25,736 nucleotides of DNA from Treponema sp. GTDB taxonomy: Bacteria > Spirochaetota > Spirochaetia > Treponematales > Breznakiellaceae. Positions 1 to 6,687 of the stretch are shown here, in pieces. The stretch spans positions 1 to 25,736 of the forward strand of contig JAISGE010000147.1 of assembly GCA_031263265.1 (NCBI GenBank), read 5' to 3'. Each line of letters starts with the position of its first letter. Within the stretch, counting starts at the first letter, position 1. The notes beneath the pieces are model-generated. The model made no database searches, was not told where the DNA came from, and worked only from the letters and a program-made list of their open reading frames with translations. The position numbers were made by a program, and so were the translations under genes.

Positions 1-497
1 TCCGCGGTTACGGCCCCCAGGACCAGTTCGAAGGCGCCACCCCTGAGGTACCGGCCCGATTCGATATACCCAGGATACCGGAGGACCTGTTCCTCCGCCG
101 CAGGATCGCAGCCGATAAATGTCATGGGCGCGGATGCGGTTTCCGAGTAGAGGGTTCCGGTAAACACGAACCGGGGAGCGGCGACATAGCCCGCCTGGTC
201 CAGGGCTGCGGCGTCGGCTTCCCGGTGGTCAAAGCTCTCGTACATGGGAAGCTCGTCCTTTTTCGCGTAATAGGCCCTGGTCTGGAGTTTTGCCGCGCCG
301 ATCTCAAAGTTGGCGATATTCCGCCGGGAATCAATGTTCATCCCCATAAGCCAGCCGTCCATGCAAATGTAGAGGCTCACGCTGACACTTACCGCAATAA
401 TGGTAAGGACGGTCTTTGTCTTGTGCCGAGCCAGGTTCCGCAGGGCTATGCGGGTTAATTCGATACCAGTAGAGAAAGTAGAAAAATTGCGGTCCAT
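1..497 (-). CDS. FtsX/MacB-type ABC transporter permease, N-terminal part (cut by window edge)
   Basis: An open reading frame runs from an ATG at 497 to the left edge with no stop, giving about 165 residues of the N-terminus. It begins with a short cytoplasmic segment rich in Arg and Lys (ALRNLARHKTKT), then one hydrophobic helix (VLTIIAVSVSVSLYICM), then a soluble region. This is the topology of MacB/LolC/FtsX permeases, where the first helix is followed by a large periplasmic domain. The start codon overlaps the stop of the ATPase gene by one base (TGATG), so the two are translationally coupled and should form one transporter. Type VII ABC systems of this kind extract lipoproteins or drive envelope processes rather than import solutes. 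The substrate cannot be judged. The C-terminal three-helix bundle lies outside the window. Confidence 0.82.
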   Translation of the reverse strand, partial: MDRNFSTFSTGIELTRIALRNLARHKTKTVLTIIAVSVSVSLYICMDGWLMGMNIDSRRNIANFEIGAAKLQTRAYYAKKDELPMYESFDHREADAAALDQAGYVAAPRFVFTGTLYSETASAPMTFIGCDPAAEEQVLRYPGYIESGRYLRGGAFELVLGAVTA

Positions 498-1180
498 CAC
501 TTTACCTCGTCCGATTCGATCTGCCCGTCCCGGATGTGAATGAGCCTGCGGGCATAGTCCATGACCATCGCGTCATGGGTAGAGAAAATGAAGGTGGTCC
601 CTTCACTCCGGTTCAGGGCAAGCATGAGTTCCAGGATTTCCCGGCCTATGCTGGAGTCCAGGTTCGCCGTGGGTTCATCCGCCAGTATCAGCGCGGGTTT
701 CTTCACCAGTGCCCGGGCAATGGCCACCCGCTGCTGCTGGCCGCCGGACATTTCCTTAGGCCGCCGTTTCTCCATCCCCGCAAGCCCCACCTGGGCAAGG
801 ACCTCCGCGGCCCGTTCCCGTATTTCCCTTTTGTCCACCCCCAGAAGGGTGAGGGGGAACGCGATGTTTTCCAGCGCCGAAAGTACCGGGATAAGGTTAT
901 ACGCCTGGAAGATAAACCCTATGCTGTGCCGCCTGAGCAGGGCAAGCCGGTTCCTGGAGAGATTCGCCGTGTCCTGGCCGCCTATGCGCAGGGAACCTGC
1001 AGTGATGGCGTCCAGACACCCCGCCAGGTGGAGGAAGGTCGATTTACCACTCCCGGAAGGACCGGCAATGGCCGCAAAATCCCCGCTTTCAAAGGTTATC
1101 GTTACTCCCCGCAGTGCATGAATAAGGGTTCCGTTCAGGCCGTAATCCTTTACCACCTTGTGTGCGTTTATCACCGTCAT
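497..1180 (-). CDS. ABC transporter ATP-binding protein, LolD/MacB family
   Basis: This 227-aa protein is a complete single-domain ABC ATPase of usual LolD/MacB length. It shows Walker A GPSGSGKST (about residues 40-48), the Q-loop region FIFQAYNLIPVLSALEN, the signature SGGQQQRVAIARAL, Walker B LILADEPTANLD and the switch histidine in FIFSTHD. The Q-loop sequence and the TANLD ending are typical of the FtsE/LolD/MacB group. It would energise the FtsX-type permease whose gene starts on its stop codon. A GGAGGTG Shine-Dalgarno sits 5-7 nt before ATG 1180. A possible promoter lies just upstream (1225-1253), so the pair may be expressed separately from the slipin gene. The substrate is unknown. 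Confidence 0.93.
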   Translation of the reverse strand: MTVINAHKVVKDYGLNGTLIHALRGVTITFESGDFAAIAGPSGSGKSTFLHLAGCLDAITAGSLRIGGQDTANLSRNRLALLRRHSIGFIFQAYNLIPVLSALENIAFPLTLLGVDKREIRERAAEVLAQVGLAGMEKRRPKEMSGGQQQRVAIARALVKKPALILADEPTANLDSSIGREILELMLALNRSEGTTFIFSTHDAMVMDYARRLIHIRDGQIESDEVK

Positions 1181-1196
1181 AGTTCACCTCCATTAT

Positions 1197-1253
1197 GTTA
1201 GAATAAACTAACTATTAATTACCCATTTTCTTTCAAAAACAAAGAAACGTCAA
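1197..1253 (-). promoter_or_regulatory. Candidate promoter for the ABC transporter pair, with a short inverted repeat
   Basis: On the minus strand TTGACG (1253-1248) and GAAAAT (1230-1225) are separated by 17 nt, a plausible housekeeping promoter. Between the expected start site and the Shine-Dalgarno is a small inverted repeat, GTTAG-6 nt-CTAAC (1197-1212). It could be an operator or a minor leader hairpin. The AT-rich 84-nt gap after the slipin stop holds nothing else I can see. Confidence 0.45.
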
Positions 1254-1264
1254 GAGCGCGGATT

Positions 1265-2245
1265 TTAACCGATCGCTTCCGAGTCGCCTCCTGGTTTCCG
1301 CCGCAGTTCAGACAGGGCCTCAAGGCCGAAGATGTCGTTGGCTTCCAGCTTTTCGGTGATCGAATTGGGGACCAGCATCATGGAGTTCCCGGCTTTGAGG
1401 CCCTCGTTCAAAATCGAAAGCATTTTTAATTGCATCGTGGGTTCGTTCTTCGCATAGATGCTTACCGCCTCCGCAAGCTTTTGGGCGATTTCGATCTCCG
1501 CCTCCGCGAGGAGCACTCTCCCCTTCTTTTCCCGCTCAGCCTGGGCCACCCGGGACAGGGAATCCTGGAGTTCTTCAGGGATCTGGATGTCGGTGATCTC
1601 GATATACTGCACGGTGATCCCCCAGTCGGTAGTTTTCTTGTCCACCTCTCCCTGGATCTGTTTTTCGATCAGGTCCCCTCGTTCCAGAAAGGTGGAAAGG
1701 TCATGGCTGGAAATGGCGTTCCGCAGGGCTGTCTTGGAGGCCAGGACCACGGCGCTCTCGTAGTTTTCCACCTCAAGGACGGCCTTTTGGGGATCCCAGA
1801 CCAGCCAGAAGCAGATGGCGTCCACGGTAACGGTAACCGAATCCCGGGTCAGGGTTTCCTGGGCGGAAAAATCCGTTACCCGGATGCGGATATCCACCTT
1901 CCGCTCCAGACGCTCCGCCAGGGGGATAAGAAAAAAAAGCCCTGGTCCCCGGACTCGCAGAAACCGCCCAAAACGCAGGATGATCCCCCGCTCCCACTCG
2001 TTTAGCTTACGGACTGAAGCAGCCACCAGCAGGGCTGCGAAAAATATCCCCCCCATGATCCCATAAGCCTCTGCTGGGGCAAGGCCGCCCTCCCCAAGTC
2101 GGGGCAAGCACAGGGCCGCGGGGATTCCCCCGGCCACGGCAAGAAAGATAAGCCGCAGAACTACCAGGGTAAGGTCCCGGCTTTTTCCCGGACCCGGAAG
2201 CCTGTTTATCAGCGGTATCCCCTGATTAACCGTCAATTTCTTCAT
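1265..2245 (-). CDS. Slipin/stomatin-like SPFH-domain membrane protein
   Basis: This 326-aa protein has two hydrophobic segments near the N-terminus (about residues 24-45 and 60-80). The SPFH (band 7) domain follows, starting NEWERGIILRFGRFLRVRGPGLFFLIP, and then a charged helix rich in Ala and Glu (VAQAEREKKGRVLLAEAEIEIAQKLAEA). The pattern ERGIILRFGR...GPGLFFLIP and the DITDIQIPEELQDSLSRVAQAEREK-like core match slipins, which form membrane scaffolds. Start ATG 2245 has a GAGGAGTG Shine-Dalgarno. It lies 19 nt after the YtrA-type regulator gene, so the two are very likely co-transcribed. Its job is probably membrane organisation or quality control linked to the downstream ABC transporter. 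The double N-terminal hydrophobic region is slightly longer than in minimal slipins. Confidence 0.88.
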   Translation of the reverse strand: MKKLTVNQGIPLINRLPGPGKSRDLTLVVLRLIFLAVAGGIPAALCLPRLGEGGLAPAEAYGIMGGIFFAALLVAASVRKLNEWERGIILRFGRFLRVRGPGLFFLIPLAERLERKVDIRIRVTDFSAQETLTRDSVTVTVDAICFWLVWDPQKAVLEVENYESAVVLASKTALRNAISSHDLSTFLERGDLIEKQIQGEVDKKTTDWGITVQYIEITDIQIPEELQDSLSRVAQAEREKKGRVLLAEAEIEIAQKLAEAVSIYAKNEPTMQLKMLSILNEGLKAGNSMMLVPNSITEKLEANDIFGLEALSELRRKPGGDSEAIG

Positions 2246-2264
2246 GTTTCACTCCTCACGTTTC

Positions 2265-2660
2265 CTACGCTTCCCATTCCCCGATAAGCCGGAGAATCTC
2301 CGCCTTGTCCAGCCCCAGGTCCCGCATTTCCCGCATAAAACGGCCCAGGGTCTCCCCGATCTTGGCCCCCAGCACGTCTTCCTCAGGCTCCGGCCGCTTA
2401 TCGGCGATATAGGTCCCGCTTCCCACCTGGGTTGCCAGGATTCCCCGGCTCTCCAGTTCTCCGTAGACCTTGGCGATGGTGTTGGGGTTTATCTTTAGAT
2501 CCACCGCCAAGGCCCGGATGGTTGGAAGCTTATCTCCGGCTTTAAGCCTACCGGAAAGCACCCAATGCTCTATCTGGCGGATGATCTGCCGGTACACCGG
2601 CGTACCACTGGCATGATCCAGGGTAAAGCTGACTCCTTCCGCCATATTTGTACTACTCAT
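2265..2660 (-). CDS. GntR-family transcriptional regulator, YtrA subfamily
   Basis: The 131-aa length is typical for YtrA-type GntR regulators, which have a winged helix-turn-helix and only a short C-terminal dimerisation helix pair. The HTH is clear: GTPVYRQIIRQIEHWVLSGR, then LPTIRALAVDLKINPNTIAK, then ELESRGILATQVGSGTYIA. These proteins usually repress the operon they head, often one carrying an ABC transporter. Here the following genes are a slipin, an ABC ATPase and a permease. There is no Shine-Dalgarno before ATG 2660, nor before the in-frame ATG at 2645. The start codon lies in the loop of a perfect inverted repeat and close to a -10-like box, so the message may be leaderless and autoregulated. 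Confidence 0.9.
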   Translation of the reverse strand: MSSTNMAEGVSFTLDHASGTPVYRQIIRQIEHWVLSGRLKAGDKLPTIRALAVDLKINPNTIAKVYGELESRGILATQVGSGTYIADKRPEPEEDVLGAKIGETLGRFMREMRDLGLDKAEILRLIGEWEA

Positions 2661-2676
2661 CTAGTACAAATATGGC
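2641..2676. promoter_or_regulatory. Perfect 15-bp inverted repeat, probable YtrA-type operator over the start codon
   Basis: GCCATATTTGTACTA (2641-2655) and its exact reverse complement (2662-2676) are separated by six bases that contain the ATG of the regulator gene. The core GTACTA-6 nt-TAGTAC resembles operators of YtrA-like GntR proteins in symmetry and spacing. A further half-site-like GAGTACAAG lies at 2681-2689. On the minus strand TTGACC (near 2693) with a CATATT or TATTTG box falls over the repeat, so bound repressor would block the promoter. Confidence 0.65.
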
Positions 2677-2767
2677 AAAACGAGTACAAGAGGTCAATAG
2701 TTACTCCAAAGGGGATGCGTTAAATACATAACCGGGCCGGGAGCAGTCAAGAAGAAATCTGGTGCTT

Positions 2768-3748
2768 TTAGGAGGGGCAGGAATCCCCATAAAACGTTTC
2801 GTACCGGCCGGTCTGAGACAGATCATAGCTCCCTAGTATCTCCAGGTCTTGTTTGAACTCACCATCTAAGACATAGGAGTATATGGTTCTAAGCGCAGGG
2901 GTATTTTGGTCTGCAAGACGGAATATAACATCATACCATTCCAATTGGAGAGGAACAAAATCGACCCCCAGAATATGCGCGCTACCTCGTTCGCAGCCGC
3001 AAGCCAAGTCTGCCTCGCCTTTAGCTACGGTATTGGCGCAGGCCAGATGGGAAGTATATTCCTTGGTATATCCCTGAATGTGATCCGTATTGATCCCCAA
3101 CTGAGCCAATTTCTGATCCAGCAGGATCCGGGTACCGCAGCCACGTTCCCGGTTGATCATGCTTATTTCCTGCCGGTATAAATCCTTCCAGTCCTTAATA
3201 TGGAGGGGGTTTCCCTGCTTAACATAAAAGCCTTGCATACGGCCGGCAAGACGCAAAACCCCCACCGGAAGTCCTGGAAGCAGACGGCGAATAAAGGGAT
3301 AATTATAGGTATCGGTCTCCGCATCCCACAGATGAGCCGCGGCCATGGTTACCTTACCGTTATACAAGGTACATAATCCGTTATAACTACCCATAAAAGA
3401 ACGGAGAACCAGGTTGTTCCCGGTCCTGGAAATTCTGCTCACCAAGAGATCAAGGCACGTATCCTGACCACAGATAATGATAGGAACCTGGGGAACTCCA
3501 GGAAAATCCGTGTGTTCCTTGGTGGGTTTATCCTCAAAGCGCCCGGCATATCCTCCTCCAAGCGCAGACCCAGGGGAACCGGTTTTTCTGGATTGCAAAT
3601 AGCGGTCGATATCCTCTTGGGAAATCCTCACCTGTTTACCCACTTTAGATGAAGGGAGTTCACCGCGCTTAATCAGTTCATACACCGTATATTTTTTGAT
3701 ACGCAGTTGTTTAGCCACATCTTCCGCGGTCAATAGCATTGATTCCAT
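2768..3748 (-). CDS. Excisionase-type HTH regulator fused to a PBP-like ligand-binding domain
   Basis: This is a 326-aa protein from ATG 3748, which has AAGGAT 3 nt upstream; the frame stays open further upstream but without a ribosome site. Residues about 5-52 form an excisionase/MerR-like HTH (LLTAEDVAKQLRIKKYTVYE...SSKVGKQVRISQEDIDRYL). After a Gly/Ser-rich linker, the rest is a periplasmic-binding-protein-like domain (VPIIICGQDTCLDLLVSRIS..., MAAAHLWDAETDTYNYPFI..., MINRERGCGTRILLDQKLAQLG..., ANTVAKGEADLACG). This architecture matches the PBP_like family (PF12727) attached to HTH domains, regarded as one-component sensors of molybdate, tungstate or similar small ligands. No signal peptide is present, so the sensor is cytoplasmic. 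It is divergent from an ATC-hydrolase family gene, which is the obvious candidate target. Confidence 0.85.
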   Translation of the reverse strand: MESMLLTAEDVAKQLRIKKYTVYELIKRGELPSSKVGKQVRISQEDIDRYLQSRKTGSPGSALGGGYAGRFEDKPTKEHTDFPGVPQVPIIICGQDTCLDLLVSRISRTGNNLVLRSFMGSYNGLCTLYNGKVTMAAAHLWDAETDTYNYPFIRRLLPGLPVGVLRLAGRMQGFYVKQGNPLHIKDWKDLYRQEISMINRERGCGTRILLDQKLAQLGINTDHIQGYTKEYTSHLACANTVAKGEADLACGCERGSAHILGVDFVPLQLEWYDVIFRLADQNTPALRTIYSYVLDGEFKQDLEILGSYDLSQTGRYETFYGDSCPS

Positions 3749-3760
3749 AGCATCCTTCTT

Positions 3761-3797
3761 TTGTATGAGTGTATCATTGAGGTACAATGCTTATCAA
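3761..3797. promoter_or_regulatory. Overlapping divergent promoters between the PBP-type regulator and the hydrolase gene
   Basis: On the plus strand TTGTAT (3761-3766) and TACAAT (3783-3788) are 16 nt apart. On the minus strand TTGATA (3797-3792) and TACACT (3773-3768) are 18 nt apart. The two promoters occupy nearly the same 35 bp, so they should exclude each other. A regulator bound here would control both directions. Confidence 0.5.
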
Positions 3798-3849
3798 GAT
3801 TTTTTCAAAACGAAACGGGAAGACCAAAGGGATAGGCAAAAAGGAGCGT

Positions 3850-3873
3850 ATGGGTCATTATGGTCATTACTAA
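3850..3873 (+). CDS. Candidate 7-residue leader peptide MGHYGHY
   Basis: AAAAAGGAG is followed after three bases by ATG, then Gly-His-Tyr twice and TAA. The two GHY triplets come from a direct repeat, GGTCATTA, at 3853 and 3862. The ORF ends 18 nt before the hydrolase start, in the mRNA leader expected from the promoter at 3761-3788. The good ribosome site argues for translation. The size and repeat could also be chance. A role in attenuation or coupling is inference only. Confidence 0.4.
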   Translation: MGHYGHY

Positions 3874-3891
3874 AGAACAAAAGGAAGTACT

Positions 3892-4392
3892 ATGATCACC
3901 AATGAAGCGCCGGCTACCGATGAGCTGGGACTTGTCAACCAAAGGCAGATTGAACACCGGGCAACCTGGATGGCTCTTATCTATACTGAAATGAGCCAAG
4001 CAGGTATTAACCCTGAGCCTATCATACGCCGGGCTATTAGAAGATGCGGACGTATCCAAGGGGAGGGATTTAAGCAGCGCTGCGGGGATGCCTCAGATTG
4101 CCGGGAGTTCAGCCGGGTCTTTTTACCGGATATAAGCGTCAAAACCTTTGCCATGCACCCTATCAATGCGGAGCAGGATAGCCTTGCAGTGGATTTTCAT
4201 TACTGTCCCCTGGTTACGGCGTGGCAGAAACTGGGTTTGTCTGATGCAACCTGCGCATTGCTCTGCGATATGGCTATGGATGGCGACCGGGGTATTGCCG
4301 AGGTAATGGGGCTTACACTTGATCTGCATGAAACCATTGCCCAGGGTTTTCCTGCGTGTACCCTGCGTTTCCATCACGGGAAAAATGCATAG
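3892..4392 (+). CDS. L-2-amino-thiazoline-4-carboxylic acid hydrolase family protein
   Basis: This 166-aa protein resembles the ATC hydrolase family (PF14196). Supporting features are an N-terminal helical part (YTEMSQAGINPEPIIRRAIRRCGRIQGE) and a C-terminal part with the motif DFHYCPLVTAWQKLGLS, followed by ALLCDMAMDGDRGIAEVMGL. The family founder opens the thiazoline ring of ATC on the way to L-cysteine in pseudomonads. Many anaerobe members have no demonstrated substrate, so this one may act on another small ring compound. The conserved Cys in HYCP and the CDxAMxGD block are visible. There is no signal peptide. AAGGAAG precedes ATG 3892. It is divergent from the PBP-like regulator, which could sense its substrate or a related ligand, and is followed by a terminator. 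Confidence 0.75.
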   Translation: MITNEAPATDELGLVNQRQIEHRATWMALIYTEMSQAGINPEPIIRRAIRRCGRIQGEGFKQRCGDASDCREFSRVFLPDISVKTFAMHPINAEQDSLAVDFHYCPLVTAWQKLGLSDATCALLCDMAMDGDRGIAEVMGLTLDLHETIAQGFPACTLRFHHGKNA

Positions 4393-4400
4393 CATCAAAC

Positions 4401-4430
4401 GGCTGAGGGCCTTGGCCCCCAGCCTGCTTA
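4401..4430 (+). terminator. Terminator after the ATC-hydrolase family gene
   Basis: GGCTGAGGGC and GCCCCCAGCC form a 10-bp stem with one A-C mismatch and a CTTG loop. A moderately T-rich tract follows. It sits 8 nt after the stop codon. Confidence 0.6.
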
Positions 4431-4442
4431 CCTTCTCCTTTC

Positions 4443-4479
4443 TTGACACCTGCCTATACCCGTACCTATTCTTAAACCA
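4443..4479 (+). promoter_or_regulatory. Promoter for the 708-aa membrane protein gene
   Basis: TTGACA (4443-4448) and TATTCT (4467-4472) are 18 nt apart. The predicted start site is about 4479-4480, exactly at the GTG start codon. No Shine-Dalgarno lies between. Confidence 0.65.
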
Positions 4480-6606
4480 GTGGCAGTAATTCTAAGATTT
4501 TTTTTCTGTCTTTTGCTCTGTTGTTGGTTTTCTTCCCCAATAGACCCCCAGGAAGCCTTGCGTAAGGAGACCCTGATTACCCTGCTCAAGGAACAGCAGG
4601 TTCCCTTTGAAGAACGGGATCTCTTTGCCGGCTATGGAGGATTCGGGTCGTCGGTACATGTCGTGCTGCCCAGCCCTGCCCATGCTGAAGCCGAAGTGGT
4701 TGAAACCTTGGTGTTGGGGATTCCCCTGACCGGTCATGAAACCGAGGAACTGCCCTTTGGGGTTGCATTAGGGCTTGCATTTATCGAATATATACGGGCC
4801 AACGGTTCTGCTATAACCATTCGGGTGGCTTTTCTTGGGGATGAAGTCTCCCAATTACCCCCGGACCAGCGGAAAGTATCCCATGCCGGCCTGCAGGACC
4901 TATACACCACGGTGGATGATCCTGAACATACCCTGTTGGTATACGTGGATATGGATGAAGCTCCCCAATTCTTGGTCATCCACCACGGCGGCGGGGAGCG
5001 TATCGCCGCGCTGACCGTGGTGGAATCCCTGGTGAATGTATGGAATTCCCAGCATATCCCCTATCGCTTTGCCGTTCCCTTTAACGAACTCTACAAGCTG
5101 AATCTGGTAGAAGGGCCTCAGGTCATAGGCAGTACCTTTGATCAGGATATGCATGCCCTCGCTATCCAGGGTTCAATGCAGGCTTCCCTGGTACAGAAGA
5201 TAAGCCGCGTCTTGGGGATAGGAACGGTTCCTGAGGAGGATTCGGTACTTTCAAAAGAGCAGCTTGCCGCAGCCCTGGCAGCCTATGCAGATTCCATCCA
5301 CCTGGTAATGGGAAACCTGGACTATCATTATATCATCGTTGATTGGTTTGAGAACTATGGGTTTATCTCAGAAAGTCTCACAGTACTCATATTCATGCTG
5401 GTTATGGGGGCCGCGCTGTTTCTGGTGCTGGTCTATTCGGTCTTATACCGTAAAATGCTGATTATTCAATGGCGCATATTCATCCGCTACTTTTGGATAC
5501 CCCTTGTCTTTCTGGTTGTTCTGGTGCTTGCCCTGGAGAGCGCAGGGGCCTTGATCTCCTTGGCGGCAAAACACTACAACCTGCCCCTGGCCTTGGCAGA
5601 CTATGGCAGGGCAGGATTCAAACTGGTGCTGGCGCTCTTGTTCCTTTCAGTGCTCTTTCCTCTCTTGGATTTCTTAAAGGTACCAAGAAAAGCAAACCTG
5701 TACGGTAATGCCGCGCTCATCCTGGTAAGCCTCGGGGTGTTCATCGCGGCAGCCCTTCAGATCACCTTTATACCGATCTTTATCTGGGTCTTGCTGTTTA
5801 CCTTCTTGGGGGCAATCATAAAGATTCCGGTGCTGGTATACCTTTGTGCGCTGATTACCCCGCTGTGGGCGCTGGAATGTTTGTTCCCCCTGCTGCAGGT
5901 TGCCGTGGGAACCCTACCGTTTGCATCGGGAAGACTGGCTGCTATATTCCTCGCTGAAAACCCGGTAACTTCCCTGTACCTGGCGATTACCACCCTGCCG
6001 TTTATGCTCATCATGGAACGGGGCACCGTGCTTTTAAAGCGATCAACGCAAAAGAAAAAACGTTTATCATTTCTCCGCCGCCTCATCCTCTCTCTGGTGC
6101 TCGTAAGCAGTACCCTGGGGGCTTTGGTTTTCTATACCCAAAAGATGAGGCTGTATCTTCCCCAGCCGCCGGTCCAGCGGGTCATTAGGGAAACTACTTT
6201 GGATCCGCAGGCAGACCCTATCCTAAATATCCAGACCACCACGCTGCCCTTTCTTGAAAGGCAAACCCTGAGCATCACCCTACAGGCCCGGGGCAAGCCC
6301 CAATGTTTTGCTCTGTACCTGGAGCCGGAAGCAGCGAGCCTGCCGGTGATTTATGCGGCGGCCATGCCCTTTGAACTCAACCATGAGCAGAATTCGATTG
6401 ACTTTATCTTAGGGGAAGGGCCGCCAAATCCCTTTACCACAGAACTGGTCCTGCCCCGGGATTTTTCCGGGTGGCTGCGGGTAGAGGCTCTGTACGATTC
6501 CTGGGATCCGGCCATTGATACGCTTCCCCCGCCGGAACAGGATGCGTATATCTTGCAGGTGATCAAGCGGGTTCCCTGGCTTAGTGCGGCAGAGCAAGGA
6601 CCGTAG
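4480..6606 (+). CDS. Large multi-span membrane protein, possible degenerate M28-peptidase-like N-domain
   Basis: This is a 708-aa protein of unknown function. A short N-terminal hydrophobic stretch (AVILRFFFCLLLCCWF) looks like a signal peptide or anchor. Residues about 25-290 are soluble. Their order of segments (LGIPLTGHETEELPFGVALG, then FIEYIRANGSAITIRVAFLGDE, then LLVYVDMDEAP) resembles the fold order of M28 zinc aminopeptidases, but the usual zinc-binding His, Asp and Glu set is not apparent. Residues about 300-555 contain roughly eight hydrophobic helices, and the last 150 residues are again soluble and beta-rich. The GTG start at 4480 coincides with the predicted transcription start. 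The gene stands alone between a terminator and the copper operon. Spirochete genomes carry similar large membrane proteins. The M28 relation is my inference. Confidence 0.7.
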   Translation: MAVILRFFFCLLLCCWFSSPIDPQEALRKETLITLLKEQQVPFEERDLFAGYGGFGSSVHVVLPSPAHAEAEVVETLVLGIPLTGHETEELPFGVALGLAFIEYIRANGSAITIRVAFLGDEVSQLPPDQRKVSHAGLQDLYTTVDDPEHTLLVYVDMDEAPQFLVIHHGGGERIAALTVVESLVNVWNSQHIPYRFAVPFNELYKLNLVEGPQVIGSTFDQDMHALAIQGSMQASLVQKISRVLGIGTVPEEDSVLSKEQLAAALAAYADSIHLVMGNLDYHYIIVDWFENYGFISESLTVLIFMLVMGAALFLVLVYSVLYRKMLIIQWRIFIRYFWIPLVFLVVLVLALESAGALISLAAKHYNLPLALADYGRAGFKLVLALLFLSVLFPLLDFLKVPRKANLYGNAALILVSLGVFIAAALQITFIPIFIWVLLFTFLGAIIKIPVLVYLCALITPLWALECLFPLLQVAVGTLPFASGRLAAIFLAENPVTSLYLAITTLPFMLIMERGTVLLKRSTQKKKRLSFLRRLILSLVLVSSTLGALVFYTQKMRLYLPQPPVQRVIRETTLDPQADPILNIQTTTLPFLERQTLSITLQARGKPQCFALYLEPEAASLPVIYAAAMPFELNHEQNSIDFILGEGPPNPFTTELVLPRDFSGWLRVEALYDSWDPAIDTLPPPEQDAYILQVIKRVPWLSAAEQGP

Positions 6607-6680
6607 AAAAATAGAAAAAAGAAAAATAGAAAATCATACTTTAAACACAATTCCTTGGTATGCTTAGGTCCATGAGGAGG
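6607..6680 (+). promoter_or_regulatory. Upstream region of the copper operon: A-tracts, possible extended -10, Shine-Dalgarno deciding a TTG start
   Basis: Right after the previous stop is a run of repeated A-tracts (6607-6633). TGG-TATGCT (-10 at 6659-6664) is a candidate extended -10 with a weak -35. GAGGAGG (6674-6680) lies 7 nt before TTG 6688 and 13 nt before ATG 6694, so TTG is the better start. I see no clear CopY or CsoR operator. Confidence 0.4.
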
Positions 6681-6687
6681 TTTTAGG

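Noticed and set aside
536..1201. 221-aa plus-strand open frame opposite the ABC ATPase
   Set aside because: It lies fully antisense to a clear ATPase gene and its composition is typical of a shadow frame.
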